From contig NZ_LNZC01000027.1 in NCBI RefSeq assembly GCF_001467535.1, positions 232,460 to 294,937 of the forward strand: 62,478 nucleotides of DNA, given 5' to 3'. Every line of letters starts with the position of its first letter. The first letter of the stretch is position 1. The stretch is from Legionella worsleiensis (lineage in GTDB: Bacteria; Pseudomonadota; Gammaproteobacteria; Legionellales; Legionellaceae). Both the position numbers and the translations under genes were made by a program. Under the pieces are notes generated by a model, which worked only from the letters and a program-made list of their open reading frames with translations, was not told where the DNA came from and ran no database searches. This document shows, piece after piece, positions 20,962 through 30,617 of the stretch.

Positions 20962-21424
20962 TTAAAACATTCCTGGTTTAAAGCTTGAGTAGCCCAATAT
21001 TTCACTGCTTTCTTCGGAATCGGGGCTTGTCAGAACAGTGTTTAGTTGTTCAGGAGACAACTGGAACAACTCGACAGATGAAATTTTATCATTTGTAACC
21101 AGATCAATAGCAACTGCAGAAAATTGCATTAATAATGTACTCTCACTGAGAGGAAGAGATACGATCTCTAAAATAGAAAAATTCCCCTTATTCACCAAAT
21201 CGTATAAACAACCAAGATTGGTGGCAAGCTCAGCAATTAAAACGGGGTGCATACCAAAATAGCGTCATCATTATTTCAAAATCCATGGCATGCAACTGCT
21301 CAAAGGTAGCGTTGCATGCCTCTATCAATTTTCTCGCCATGTCTGGATTTTCTGAAATTAATTGGCGTTTCTCCACCGGTAACAAGTGAAATTGCGGTTG
21401 CGGAATGTCATAATAATTAATGGT
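20962..21424 (-). pseudogene. Hypothetical protein, apparently frameshifted
   Basis: A minus-strand frame open from 21424 reads YYDIPQPQFHLLPVEKRQ and continues with a coding-like pattern to ...AMDFEIMM near 21263. It then runs into a stop at 21230-21232. The next frame carries RYFGMHPVLIAELATNLGC and continues to 20962. Dropping one base right after the two Met codons joins them as EIMM-RYFGMHPVLIAEL without loss. The start is unclear: no ATG lies before NPDM, so a GTG or TTG would be needed. The 96-codon 3' part taken alone (ATG 21252) has no Shine-Dalgarno. Function unknown. It follows the AhpD-like gene by 8 bases or less, so it probably belonged to the same operon. Confidence 0.5.
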
Positions 21425-21431
21425 TTAACAC

Positions 21432-21857
21432 CTATTTATAATGATCGGCTGATTGAAGACCTAGACAAGAACCAAACTTCTGAGACGCAGTAACAAAACT
21501 ACAAAAGGCTATTAATTCGATTAACTCATTACGAGAGAAATAGAACTCCATCTCTTGAACTTCCTCTTTAGATATAGATGTATGATCTATTGCAAATTTA
21601 TTTGCAAACCTTAACGCAATCGCCGAACGTGCCGACTCGGGATTTCCTTCAGGAGGCCCTGCCTTTAACATACAATAGTGACATAAATTTTTAAAAGCCA
21701 AAGCACGCCTGATTTGTTCAAGAAACTCTAAAGTAAATGCATTACTTCGAAAAAAAACTTCCTCTAATTTTACCCATTGATTTAAAACCTCAGGTGCATG
21801 CCCCATTAATTTTTCAAAAGGTGATCCGCCGTAATTTGATAGCTCAACATGTGACAT
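21432..21857 (-). CDS. Carboxymuconolactone decarboxylase/AhpD-like protein
   Basis: This 141-residue all-helical protein has the family's redox CxxC in NLCHYCMLKAGPPEG, placed after the helix LEFLEQIRRALAFK, as in AhpD-like proteins. ELIELIAFCSFVTASQKFGS forms the second conserved helix pair. Members are thiol peroxidase partners or decarboxylases. AGGAA lies 12 bases before the ATG. It is the first gene of a small minus-strand group whose next member is frameshifted. Confidence 0.72.
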   Translation of the reverse strand: MSHVELSNYGGSPFEKLMGHAPEVLNQWVKLEEVFFRSNAFTLEFLEQIRRALAFKNLCHYCMLKAGPPEGNPESARSAIALRFANKFAIDHTSISKEEVQEMEFYFSRNELIELIAFCSFVTASQKFGSCLGLQSADHYK

Positions 21858-21972
21858 AAATATAATATTCCTAAGTACGTGTTAACATTTCTACTTTCTT
21901 TGGTCAAAAAAACATACAGGATCGGTTCAATAATTCGTATTTTCCTCAAAAGAACCCCTGTAAATGTTTCAT

Positions 21973-22701
21973 TTATAAAAAATCGAGCAGTAAAGGTGAA
22001 TGATCGGATACTTCGTCAGCCATTACCTTAAAATCATTCACTTTTATTTCCGGTGAAGTTAAAATGTAATCTGCAAATTTCTCTTCCTTAGTATAAAATC
22101 GGGTACGGGTTGAACGTATATTATAAGTCTTAATCAGGTTATTCATCCCTTGTTCTAAAATGCGCATGCTTTCAGTATCAGGTCTTAAATTAAAATCACC
22201 GCATAATATTTTGGGCGTATTTAGAGTATCCATAAATTGGCGAATACGATGAGATTGATTTAATCGCTCTGGCGTATCTTTTTTACCTTGACCGTTCCAT
22301 AAACCATGAATATTGATTATGGCATAGAGTTTTTGGTTTATTTGACATTCAATCCATTGCAAATTTCGGTCATGATTTAAACCTATGCCAGGATAATGTT
22401 GTTTTTGATGAATGTTGATTTCACCTTCACTGATGATGTCTATGCTATTTTTAACTAAAAGAGCAATTCCATACACATTCTCAACAGCGGGTTTAAAAAT
22501 TGCGTAATGATTAGGAAGTAATTTTTGCAAGTCGGAGAATATATTAAGGCTTATTTCTCGCTCTTTATCGTTGAGTGTGCGGTGAGCATTGGAGTAGACT
22601 TCCTGGAGGCAAAATATATCAATATCTCTGTTATGATGTATGAATTTAAGAAGAGGATTTCTTAGATGCCCACCCCAAATATTTAAAGTGATTAATTTCA
22701 T
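21973..22701 (-). CDS. Endonuclease/exonuclease/phosphatase family protein
   Basis: This 242-residue protein has the full EEP motif series: LITLNIWGG at the N-terminus, DIFCLQEVYSN (catalytic Glu), NIHGLWNG, LCGDFNLRPD, FADYILTSPEI and VSDHSPLLLDFL (catalytic Asp-His). Members are Mg-dependent phosphodiesterases acting on nucleic acids, phosphoinositides or sphingomyelin. The sequence does not show which. There is no signal peptide. It lies 33 bases downstream of zapD in the same direction. Confidence 0.85.
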   Translation of the reverse strand: MKLITLNIWGGHLRNPLLKFIHHNRDIDIFCLQEVYSNAHRTLNDKEREISLNIFSDLQKLLPNHYAIFKPAVENVYGIALLVKNSIDIISEGEINIHQKQHYPGIGLNHDRNLQWIECQINQKLYAIINIHGLWNGQGKKDTPERLNQSHRIRQFMDTLNTPKILCGDFNLRPDTESMRILEQGMNNLIKTYNIRSTRTRFYTKEEKFADYILTSPEIKVNDFKVMADEVSDHSPLLLDFL

Positions 22702-22734
22702 TTAGATAGTGATCTCTGATGGCAATTAAAGTGA

Positions 22735-23481
22735 TTATATTTGACAGAATGCAATTTCCATGTCTATAGATTCATCGTTGATTTCATGAGCTGTTGTTAG
22801 CTCATATAATCTGATAGTCAAGCTATTATGGCCTAATTGAAGTTTGGGAGTTATTCCCAGCGATTTATCCATCTTCAGTAAAATCAAATGGTTCATCGCT
22901 TTAGGTGATAAATTGTGTTGATAAAATCCATTTTGTGTTTTTATCGGTATGTATTCTGTAGCTTCACGCAGTAAAGACAGGTAAATTCGGACTGTATCCT
23001 CCAATTCTTTTAGTGCGCTCACCCATTGATTGATGTGTTTTTGTCTTAATTCAGGAGATGATTCAAACCAGAGAACCAGATGAGGTGAATTAAATTCACA
23101 ATCTTTAGTATTAGGGTGGTGGATTTGTCTTAATGTTTTAAGAAACTCATCATCATGTATGGCATTACTGAAGCGACCAGGAACGTGATTCAAGATATGG
23201 ATCTGGGTTGCCAGATCATCAAAAAGTACCATGTTATTTAATAAATTGGGTTTTTTAAGTACATGCTCTATTCTGATTAATTCTTTAATGAAACGGCTTT
23301 TTAGCTCGGGTTTTTCAACAATTTCGATTATTTCAATAATGTTTTTCAAGGCAAATCGATGTATGATCTCGTGCGATTCATTACAGGCTTGATTGATTGT
23401 TTTGAATAAAAATTCAAGTCTTAGTGCTATCCGGGATAAAAAATGGGTAGCCAATTGAAAGGTAATTGTTTTGTTACACAT
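22735..23481 (-). CDS. zapD: Cell division protein ZapD (DUF1342)
   Basis: This 248-residue protein bundles FtsZ filaments at the Z-ring. Features that match ZapD are TITFQLATHFLSRIALRLEFLF at the start, LLRE..EYIPIKTQNGFYQHNL, and the closing strand ESIDMEIAFCQI, equivalent to the LDFELACC end in E. coli. In gammaproteobacteria zapD lies beside coaE, as here (284 bases apart). The usual third partner yacG is not visible in this window. Confidence 0.88.
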   Translation of the reverse strand: MCNKTITFQLATHFLSRIALRLEFLFKTINQACNESHEIIHRFALKNIIEIIEIVEKPELKSRFIKELIRIEHVLKKPNLLNNMVLFDDLATQIHILNHVPGRFSNAIHDDEFLKTLRQIHHPNTKDCEFNSPHLVLWFESSPELRQKHINQWVSALKELEDTVRIYLSLLREATEYIPIKTQNGFYQHNLSPKAMNHLILLKMDKSLGITPKLQLGHNSLTIRLYELTTAHEINDESIDMEIAFCQI

Positions 23482-23765
23482 AACTCAAAGCCATCCTTAG
23501 CATAATCTTACCTTTAGCTTGGGTGTTACGAACACGTTAATTACGTGCTGATTTAAATCTACCCTTACTGCTCTAGGCATTGATAAGTCGCTAATATACA
23601 AAAGGGTGCAGATGCTTTTAAGACTAACACAAAACTCATTGAAAATAAAAGAGTTCTTTTAGGTGTGGAGTAGATAATTTAGTTTTCTATATGCATTTTT
23701 TTTCTTCAAAAGTAATATGCTGTATAAGTAGCATCAACAAAAAAACAGAACTAATCGGGCATCCT

Positions 23766-24386
23766 TTACTTGTCAGCAGAAGTGGCGATACTAAGTGGTG
23801 CACTTAAATAGTGAATATGTAACTGATTAACCGCTTGTTTTAATTGTTCATAATCTGAATCATTGATAATCACATCATCAGCTATTCTTAAGCGTTCACT
23901 TGGTGCGGGTTGAGCTGAAAGAATAGCAAGTGCATGCTCTCTAGTACAGTTGTCTCTTTGCATCACTCGTTCAATCTGCAATTCCAGTGGAGCGGTGATT
24001 ACTAAAACTCGGTCCAGGTAGGGATAAAGCGTTTTATCTGTAAGAAGGGGTATTTCCAAGATACAGTAAGGTGTAGTGCAGTTGTTTACTTTTTGTTCCA
24101 GTTGATTTCTGATGAGTGGATGCAGTAAATTTTCCAGCCATTTCTTTTCCTGTGGGTGTGAAAAAATGATTCCTCTTAAATATGTTCTGTTGAGATCTTT
24201 ATTTACTAAAAGAGCCTCGGGACCAAAATGGGTCACAATTGCGTTATAAGCAGGGGTATTTTGATTGGTGAGTTCTTTGGCAACAGCATCAGCACTTAAA
24301 ACATCGATACCTAAATCTGAAAAAATACCAGCAACAGTTGATTTACCGCTTGCTATATTTCCTGTTAAGCCAATACATCGTGTCAT
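23766..24386 (-). CDS. coaE: Dephospho-CoA kinase CoaE
   Basis: This 206-residue enzyme catalyses the last step of CoA synthesis. The P-loop GLTGNIASGKST, the DVLSADAVAKEL motif, LENLLHPLIR, and LDRVLVITAP with RVMQRDN are all present. It overlaps the upstream Cys-rich gene by 4 bases (ATGA), so it is translated from the bioA-EAL-Cys-rich-coaE transcript. Confidence 0.95.
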   Translation of the reverse strand: MTRCIGLTGNIASGKSTVAGIFSDLGIDVLSADAVAKELTNQNTPAYNAIVTHFGPEALLVNKDLNRTYLRGIIFSHPQEKKWLENLLHPLIRNQLEQKVNNCTTPYCILEIPLLTDKTLYPYLDRVLVITAPLELQIERVMQRDNCTREHALAILSAQPAPSERLRIADDVIINDSDYEQLKQAVNQLHIHYLSAPLSIATSADK

Positions 24387-24829
24387 GGCAAACTTAACCC
24401 TTCATTATAGTTTTTACATGTGACGAAATTGATAAAACACGTATCAGGGACACTGCTGTATTCTTTGCAATATGCTTTGGCAGCGAGAGCCGCATCATCT
24501 TGTTCGGAATAAAAGTTACTATTCCATGCTGTAGCTGTTTGATCAATAGCGCTACATCGCCATAAAGGTTTTGTACTCATACCCATATAAAAACCTTCAC
24601 AACTGGACTGAGATGTTTTACAACTGGTGGGAAATTCGCTTTCTTTTTTACATAGAGCAAAAGCCTGGTTCAAGGCAACTTTTTGATAAGTGTTTTTAAC
24701 CGTCCATTGTTTATTCGTTTTATCCTGGGTAATACATTGCCAGTAGCTGGAGTCGGCATTGGCAGATATTGAAATACCTGAATAAGAGACCCAGAGCAAA
24801 ACAAGGAAACACCTCACGCAATAGTTCAT
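24383..24829 (-). CDS. Small exported Cys-rich protein with two internal repeats
   Basis: This 148-residue protein has a signal peptide at about residues 1-24 (ISANA cleavage region). The mature part contains two units of about 55 residues with the same spacing: W-x-C, then an aromatic/Tyr step, then A..C K, P-x-x-C and a final Cys (WQCITQDKTNKQW... and WRCSAIDQTATAW...). The eight cysteines suggest disulfides in the periplasm or outside. Function unknown. It overlaps both neighbours by 4 bases, between the EAL gene and coaE. Confidence 0.75.
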   Translation of the reverse strand: MNYCVRCFLVLLWVSYSGISISANADSSYWQCITQDKTNKQWTVKNTYQKVALNQAFALCKKESEFPTSCKTSQSSCEGFYMGMSTKPLWRCSAIDQTATAWNSNFYSEQDDAALAAKAYCKEYSSVPDTCFINFVTCKNYNEGLSLP

Positions 24830-26424
24830 CTTTTTTCTCCCTTAAAAAGCGTTACTAATTTATCAATGGGCAATGCCTTTGAAAAATACCAGCCTTGTAA
24901 AAATCGTACTCCGTTTTTCGATAAATAATCAAACTGCTCTTTTGTTTCAACCCCTTCGGCGATTACGGTAAGATTTAAGCCATGCGCCATGTTTATTATG
25001 GCATCATTTAATGATTCTGTAATGGCTTTGGTTCCTATGGCCTGGATAAACAATTTGTCTATTTTTAAATAGTTAAATGGAAAATGTTGCAGATAGCTGA
25101 TGCTTGCATGCCCTGTACCGTAATCATCAACAGCAAGTGAATAACCGCTTGTTCTCAAATGGTGCATGGTATCGATAAACACACTATTGTTTTTGTCTAA
25201 TAATTCCCGCTCAGTTAATTCAAAAATTACTTGGTCAGGAGCCAGGTCATAGCGTTTGACAAGAGCATGAAATGCAACAAAAAAAGAGGGTTCCGTGAAG
25301 TGAATGGCTGAAATATTATAAGCAAGGTGAAAGTTGCTGTTTTTTTGTAAAATGGGCTGCATGTCCTTAAGCGATATTTCAATAATTTGCAGTGTTATTG
25401 GAACAATTAGCCCTGTATTTTCAGCCTCGGCAATAAACAAATCGGGCATAATGAGTTGTTCCTCTTGATCTTTCCATCTCAGCAAGATCTCCACCCCTGT
25501 GAACGAGTTACTCTCACAGTCAAAAATGGGCTGATACTCAGGATAAAACTCTTTGTTTTTAATTGCTCGCTTGATGGCGTTTTTAAGAGAGTAGCGATCG
25601 GTTATTATTTTTTTGAGTAAAAAATACAATAGAGCAGAAAGGCACAGAATAAAGAGGGTAATCCCTAATTCAATATACAAAAGTTGTCTGATTAATTTTT
25701 CACGAGGCTCAACAACTACTACGGACATTTGATCAATATTTTGTATTTTATCAGCAGCAAATATTTGCTGTGTATTTGTTACAACTAGGCTGCTGTGTGC
25801 GGGGTTAATTATTCGGGCTTCATTGTTCTTACTTTGCTCCAGGCTCAATAGATTTTTTTTACCTTCATTATCGTATAAAGCGATCTTATGTATGTTGATA
25901 CTAGGGACTTTAAGCGCATTTTCCACAACAGAGGAGAGGACGAGTATGCCAATCTGATAGTTACCTATGTTTTGCTGTACCAGATAGATGGGCTGATCAA
26001 AATACGATAGATCATAAGGCCCACTAAATGAACGAGCATGAGATGAGGTTGAAGAAATGGTGTAATTATCGGGTAATGATGAACAAACGATATGCCGTTT
26101 GTTGTCAGTGATGGTTATACCAGCAATATGTAGATTATTTAAAGTAATGTGCTCCAAATAAGGATATAACTCTGTTTTACATTCAGAAAACCGGGTGCCG
26201 AATATGGGTAAGGAGTACGCTTCCTGAAATAAATCTTCTACAAAACCATCAAAATGATTACTGATTTGTGTGGCGACATGGTTTAAATGCTCTTGAGCTC
26301 TGTTTAAAAAATAATACCAGTTAATGTAAACAGAACCTACGATCAATACGGCAGTCAGCAAAATCCAAAATAATTTGAATTGCTTTATCACAAATTCTGA
26401 TAGTTCCTCAAATACCTTATTCAT
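24826..26424 (-). CDS. Membrane-anchored EAL-domain c-di-GMP phosphodiesterase with CSS sensor
   Basis: This 532-residue protein has two membrane helices (about 18-38 and 247-268) flanking a periplasmic domain that contains IVCSSLP, the redox CSS motif of PdeC-type enzymes. The cytosolic EAL domain has GVEILLRW (EIL replacing EAL), AYNISAIHF, FELTERELL, AVDDYGTG, LKIDKLFI, VIAEGVET and LQGWYFSKAL. All catalytic residues therefore appear present and activity is likely. No GGDEF domain is present. It overlaps bioA by 8 bases and the next gene by 4, so its expression is tied to biotin synthesis. Confidence 0.9.
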   Translation of the reverse strand: MNKVFEELSEFVIKQFKLFWILLTAVLIVGSVYINWYYFLNRAQEHLNHVATQISNHFDGFVEDLFQEAYSLPIFGTRFSECKTELYPYLEHITLNNLHIAGITITDNKRHIVCSSLPDNYTISSTSSHARSFSGPYDLSYFDQPIYLVQQNIGNYQIGILVLSSVVENALKVPSINIHKIALYDNEGKKNLLSLEQSKNNEARIINPAHSSLVVTNTQQIFAADKIQNIDQMSVVVVEPREKLIRQLLYIELGITLFILCLSALLYFLLKKIITDRYSLKNAIKRAIKNKEFYPEYQPIFDCESNSFTGVEILLRWKDQEEQLIMPDLFIAEAENTGLIVPITLQIIEISLKDMQPILQKNSNFHLAYNISAIHFTEPSFFVAFHALVKRYDLAPDQVIFELTERELLDKNNSVFIDTMHHLRTSGYSLAVDDYGTGHASISYLQHFPFNYLKIDKLFIQAIGTKAITESLNDAIINMAHGLNLTVIAEGVETKEQFDYLSKNGVRFLQGWYFSKALPIDKLVTLFKGEKR

Positions 26425-27751
26425 CGTGGCATACTTTAATATAAGCAGATTCTATTGATTCTAGTGTGATTTCTGCTAATTTCCCAATAGTTTCTGGTTC
26501 TGTATTTAAAGGTGGCATCCAGTATAGTGTATTTCCTATGGGTCTTATTAAAGCCCCATATTTTATTGCTTCCTGATACAGTTTGTTACCAATACGAGAT
26601 GCCCCGGTATCCGTTAACTCTGCAGCAACGACAGCTCCTAACCCGCGAACATTAACTAACTTTCCAGATATTTGAGCAATACTGTTAAGATGTTGCAGCA
26701 TTAAATCGCCTAATGCTCGTGATTTATTAATAATTCCTTCGTTATGAAAGGTTTTAATCGTTGCCAGGGCAGCACTAACTGCCAGAGGATTTCCACTGTA
26801 TGTGTGTGAATGCAAGAAAGACTTGCCTGATTTATAATCATCATAAAACAGATCAAAAATAGCACTGTCTATCATGACGCAGCTAAAAGGTAAGGTTCCA
26901 GATGTTAATCCTTTGGACAAGCAGATCAGATCGGGCTCTATACCTGCATGTTGACAAGCCAGCCATTCGCCTGTTCGTCCCATACCCGTCATGATTTCAT
27001 CGGCAATCAGATAAATTCCTTTCGATTTTGTCCAGCAGGATAATTTTTTTAAAAAATCTGGACTGTAACACAGCATTCCACCAGCCCCTTGAACCATGGG
27101 TTCAAGAATCACAGCGCAAACTTGATCGCTTACCTGTTCGAGTTGATTGACGATTTTTGACCAATACTCATCACAATTATTCCATAGAGGATCGTCAGGA
27201 GAAGTCACATAGGGGATTGGGTCAATAAAGTGACATCTTACCCCAAAACCTTCATAAGGTGCTTTATAAATCCCCAAATCGCTGACGCTCATGGTGCCAA
27301 GCGTTTCGCCATGATAACCATTTTTGAGGGCAATGAATTCGTTTTTATTATTCAATTCTTTTATTTTTGATCCATGAATTGCCAGCTTCATTGCTATTTC
27401 TACTGCACTGGAGCCATCACTGGCAAAGAATACATGTTGTTTGCCCGTTATTTTGGTTAATTCTTCTGCTAATTCTACCAGTAGGGGATGAGTGGTATTG
27501 GCGCCAATGACATGTTCAAAATAATTCATCTGTTTTTGTATCGCTGCAAGTACCGCAGGATGGCCGTGCCCAAGAGATTTGCACCACCAGCTCGATATGG
27601 CATCTATCAAGGGTCCTTGGTTAGTATACAAAAAGCTTCCTTTGGCACGTTCTACAACCAGAGGCGGGCAAGTTTCAAAATCTTTCATTTGAGAACAGGG
27701 ATGCCAAATGTGTTTTAAATCTTTGGAGATAAGTTCGTTAATGTTGACCAT
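26417..27751 (-). CDS. bioA: Adenosylmethionine-8-amino-7-oxononanoate aminotransferase BioA
   Basis: This 444-residue PLP enzyme uses SAM as amino donor to make 7,8-diaminopelargonate in biotin synthesis. Markers are HIWHPCSQMKDFE at the start, SSWWCKSLGHGHP, FFASDGSSAVEIAMKLA, LIADEIMTGMGRTG, LICLSKGLTSG (PLP Lys) and HSHTYSGNPLA. It is divergent from bioB across 73 bases. No strong Shine-Dalgarno precedes the ATG. Confidence 0.96.
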   Translation of the reverse strand: MVNINELISKDLKHIWHPCSQMKDFETCPPLVVERAKGSFLYTNQGPLIDAISSWWCKSLGHGHPAVLAAIQKQMNYFEHVIGANTTHPLLVELAEELTKITGKQHVFFASDGSSAVEIAMKLAIHGSKIKELNNKNEFIALKNGYHGETLGTMSVSDLGIYKAPYEGFGVRCHFIDPIPYVTSPDDPLWNNCDEYWSKIVNQLEQVSDQVCAVILEPMVQGAGGMLCYSPDFLKKLSCWTKSKGIYLIADEIMTGMGRTGEWLACQHAGIEPDLICLSKGLTSGTLPFSCVMIDSAIFDLFYDDYKSGKSFLHSHTYSGNPLAVSAALATIKTFHNEGIINKSRALGDLMLQHLNSIAQISGKLVNVRGLGAVVAAELTDTGASRIGNKLYQEAIKYGALIRPIGNTLYWMPPLNTEPETIGKLAEITLESIESAYIKVCHDE

Positions 27752-27773
27752 TTTTTTAGATTTTGGTTGACAA
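27741..27773. promoter_or_regulatory. Possible BirA-type operator between bioA and bioB
   Basis: GGTTGACAA at 27765-27773 resembles the BirA half-site GGTTTACAA. ATGTTGACC at 27741-27749 is a weaker inverted partner (6 of 9 match the perfect complement) 15 bases away, the usual spacing class. The left half overlaps the bioA start codon and the right half overlaps the bioB -35 box, so occupancy could block both. The call is tentative. Confidence 0.35.
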
Positions 27774-27794
27774 GTATGGGCATGACTTTATCAT
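27767..27794 (+). promoter_or_regulatory. Likely sigma-70 promoter of bioBFHD
   Basis: A perfect TTGACA (27767-27772) and TATCAT (27789-27794) are separated by 16 bases, about 30 bases before the bioB GTG. A strong AAAGGGGG ribosome site follows just upstream of the start. Confidence 0.65.
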
Positions 27795-27824
27795 GTTCAT
27801 TATTACGAATTAAAGGGGGTAGTT

Positions 27825-28772
27825 GTGACTGAGACTAAGAAAAACTGGACTGTATCCGAAATCGCTGCAATTTATCAGCAATCATTTAATGACTTATTGT
27901 ACCAGGCTCATACAGTACACCGGACGCATCATGAGGCAAATACCCTGCAATTTGCAACCTTGTTAAGTATTAAAACAGGAGCATGCCCGGAAGATTGTGG
28001 CTATTGCTCTCAGAGTGGACATGTAAAAACTCACGTTGAAAAAGAAAAATTAATGTCAGTAGACGAGGTTTTAAAAAGTGCTCAAGAAGCGAAAGAGGGT
28101 GGCGCTAAAAGGTTTTGTATGGGAGCTGCCTGGCGTTGTCCGCCTGATAAAGTAATGCCACAATTGCAAGAAATGATAGAAGGGGTTAAAGCGCTTGGTT
28201 TAGAAACCTGCATGACTCTTGGAATGTTAAATGAGGAGCAGGCTCATTGTCTGAAAGAAGCGGGGCTTGATTATTACAACCATAATATAGATACCTCTCC
28301 TTCGTACTACGATAAAGTAGTCACAACACGTAAATTTAGCGATAGACTTGATACTTTGAATGCCGTCAGGGCAGCAGGAATTAATGTGTGTTGTGGCGGT
28401 ATACTTGGTTTGGGAGAAACTCGAGAAGATCGAATAGAGTTTTTGTTCACTCTGGCGAATATGGATACGCCACCAGAAAGTGTACCCATCAATAGACTTA
28501 TCCCTGTAGAGGGAACCCGATTAGCACAGGCTGAACCGGTTGAAGGGATAGAATTGGTCAGAACTATTGCGACTGCCCGTATCCTGATGCCTGTGAGTGC
28601 CATTCGTTTAACAGCAGGAAGAACACAGATGAGTGATGAACTACAGGCGCTATGCTATTTTGCTGGAGCTAATTCTGTATTCATAGGTGACAAATTACTT
28701 ACCGAAGAAAACCCGCAACGAATTAAAGACAAGAATTTGTTCGATAAATTGGGTTTAACCGAGATGGTTTGA
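27825..28772 (+). CDS. bioB: Biotin synthase BioB
   Basis: This 315-residue radical-SAM enzyme inserts sulfur into dethiobiotin. The CxxxCxxC cluster is GACPEDCGYCSQSG. It is followed by MGAAWRCPPDK, YNHNIDTSPSYY, CCGGILGLGE, VPINRLIPVEGT and RLTAGRTQM. The GTG start follows AAAGGGGG at good spacing. The stop codon shares one base with the bioF ATG. Confidence 0.97.
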   Translation: MTETKKNWTVSEIAAIYQQSFNDLLYQAHTVHRTHHEANTLQFATLLSIKTGACPEDCGYCSQSGHVKTHVEKEKLMSVDEVLKSAQEAKEGGAKRFCMGAAWRCPPDKVMPQLQEMIEGVKALGLETCMTLGMLNEEQAHCLKEAGLDYYNHNIDTSPSYYDKVVTTRKFSDRLDTLNAVRAAGINVCCGGILGLGETREDRIEFLFTLANMDTPPESVPINRLIPVEGTRLAQAEPVEGIELVRTIATARILMPVSAIRLTAGRTQMSDELQALCYFAGANSVFIGDKLLTEENPQRIKDKNLFDKLGLTEMV

Positions 28773-29917
28773 TGACTCTTGATTTAAGAATTCAGGAATA
28801 CACTGAAAGCCTGCAAGCTCAGAATTTATTGCGAGTACGTCAGATAGCACATCATGGGCATACTGAGTTTATTCATTTTGATACGAATGACTATCTGTCC
28901 TTAACGACAGACCAGGGTATCGCCAAAGCCTATCAGGATGGTTATACCACTTATCCAACAGGTAGTGGTGGTTCGATGCTGCTCAACGGGTATCATCATG
29001 TCCATCACGAATTAGAACAGGCTTTTGCTACATTATTGGGCGTGGATGAGTGTATTTTATTTTCTTCAGGTTATGCGGCAAATTTGGCAATAGCTTCTTT
29101 GCTAGGCAAAATTGGTGCTGCATGTATTGTTGATAAAGCGATACATGCCTCAGTTTATGATGGTTTAACTCTTTCCAAGGTTCACTGCACGCGCTACCTT
29201 CATAACGATGTAGACGATTTAGAGCGTAAATTAAAAAGTAACCCTCACGAGAGCGTTATTATTACTGAAGGTATTTTCAGTATGAGTGGGCAATTGGCAC
29301 CCCTATCCTCCATAGCTAAGATTGGTGAGCACTATAATTCGGTAGTTTTGGTCGATGAGGCTCATTCCTTTGGTATTTTAGGTGCTCAGGGCAGGGGAGC
29401 CGTTGCGCATTATGGGTTAACTCAAAATAAGGTTCCACTTCGAATTATTCCTTTTGGCAAGGCTCTTGCCTCTCAGGGAGCATTGATTGCGGGTCAAAAA
29501 TCCTGGATTAATGGATTACTGCAAGCAGCTCGTTCCCTTATTTATTCAACAGCGTTAAGCCCTGCACTTGGGTATGGCTTACTTAAAACCCTTGAAGTGG
29601 TTGTTCGTGCTGATGACCGAAGAGCAAAACTGAATCAGTTAACAGCTTATTTTAAAGAGAAGGCACGTAACTCTCCCTTTCGCTGGGGTAACTCCAGTTC
29701 ACCTATTCAGCAACTGCAATTGGGTTGTCCTAAATTAGCATTACATTACAGTAATGAATTAAAGAAGGCTGGTTTGTGTTGCTCCCCGGTTCGCTCGCCT
29801 ACTGTAAGTCCCAAACAGACCGGTTTACGAATTATTTTAAATTTTGATCATCAAGAAGAGCATATTAACAGGCTTTTTAAGGCGTTAGACAGGATTTATG
29901 AATCTACACATCACTAG
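28772..29917 (+). CDS. bioF: 8-amino-7-oxononanoate synthase BioF
   Basis: This 381-residue PLP enzyme condenses pimeloyl-ACP with alanine. Markers are [67 protein letters not shown] (PLP Lys region) and YSTALSP. The ATG at 28772 overlaps the bioB stop as TGATG, preferable to the TTG one codon earlier. Confidence 0.94.
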   Translation: MTLDLRIQEYTESLQAQNLLRVRQIAHHGHTEFIHFDTNDYLSLTTDQGIAKAYQDGYTTYPTGSGGSMLLNGYHHVHHELEQAFATLLGVDECILFSSGYAANLAIASLLGKIGAACIVDKAIHASVYDGLTLSKVHCTRYLHNDVDDLERKLKSNPHESVIITEGIFSMSGQLAPLSSIAKIGEHYNSVVLVDEAHSFGILGAQGRGAVAHYGLTQNKVPLRIIPFGKALASQGALIAGQKSWINGLLQAARSLIYSTALSPALGYGLLKTLEVVVRADDRRAKLNQLTAYFKEKARNSPFRWGNSSSPIQQLQLGCPKLALHYSNELKKAGLCCSPVRSPTVSPKQTGLRIILNFDHQEEHINRLFKALDRIYESTHH

Positions 29918-30617
29918 TTACGGTACAGGCATACCTTTGGTATTTTTTCATGGATGGGGATTTGACAGTCAAATTTGGCATTCACTTATTCCATATTTAG
30001 AACAAAAATACCAAATTCTTTTGGTTGATTTACCTGGATTTGGATTAAGCTCAATCCAGGATTGGCATTCTTTTAAACGTAATTTACTCACTAGTTTGCC
30101 GCCTCGTTTTCTATTGGCAGGGTGGTCTTTGGGTGGCTTATTCGCCACTCGACTGGCCATAGAAGAACAGCATCGCATCATTAAACTGGTCAATATAACC
30201 AGCTCGCCACGTTTCATTGCCGAAGAGATGTGGCCTGGAGTATCTAAAGAAGTTTTTGCTCGTTTTTACCAAAATTTATCGAGAGATAATAATAAAACAG
30301 TACAAGAATTTATTAGTCTCCAATTAGGCAAGCAAAAAATCGAGTTACCACAAACAACATTATCAACTCAAAAGGGCCTGGAATCTGGCCTTAAAATTTT
30401 GGAAGAATGGGACTTACGAGAGCGACTAAATTCTTTGCAACTTCCGGTATGCTATATGTTTGGCCGATTGGATCCCATTACGCCATTAAAAACCATGGAG
30501 CATATGCGCCGTATCTATCCCGACTTTAAATATGTGGTATTTCACAAAGCCGCTCATATGCCCTTTTTATCTCATACCGATCTTTTTATCGATGAATTTA
30601 CTGGATTTATACAATGA
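29898..30617 (+). CDS. bioH: Pimeloyl-ACP methyl ester carboxylesterase BioH
   Basis: This 239-residue alpha/beta hydrolase frees pimeloyl-ACP by removing the methyl ester. The oxyanion segment is [12 protein letters not shown], the nucleophile Ser is in [12 protein letters not shown], the acid in FGRLDPITP and the His in HKAAHMPF. It overlaps bioF by 20 bases and bioD by 4. Its partner bioC, which makes the methyl ester, is not in this operon. Confidence 0.9.
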   Translation: MNLHITSYGTGIPLVFFHGWGFDSQIWHSLIPYLEQKYQILLVDLPGFGLSSIQDWHSFKRNLLTSLPPRFLLAGWSLGGLFATRLAIEEQHRIIKLVNITSSPRFIAEEMWPGVSKEVFARFYQNLSRDNNKTVQEFISLQLGKQKIELPQTTLSTQKGLESGLKILEEWDLRERLNSLQLPVCYMFGRLDPITPLKTMEHMRRIYPDFKYVVFHKAAHMPFLSHTDLFIDEFTGFIQ

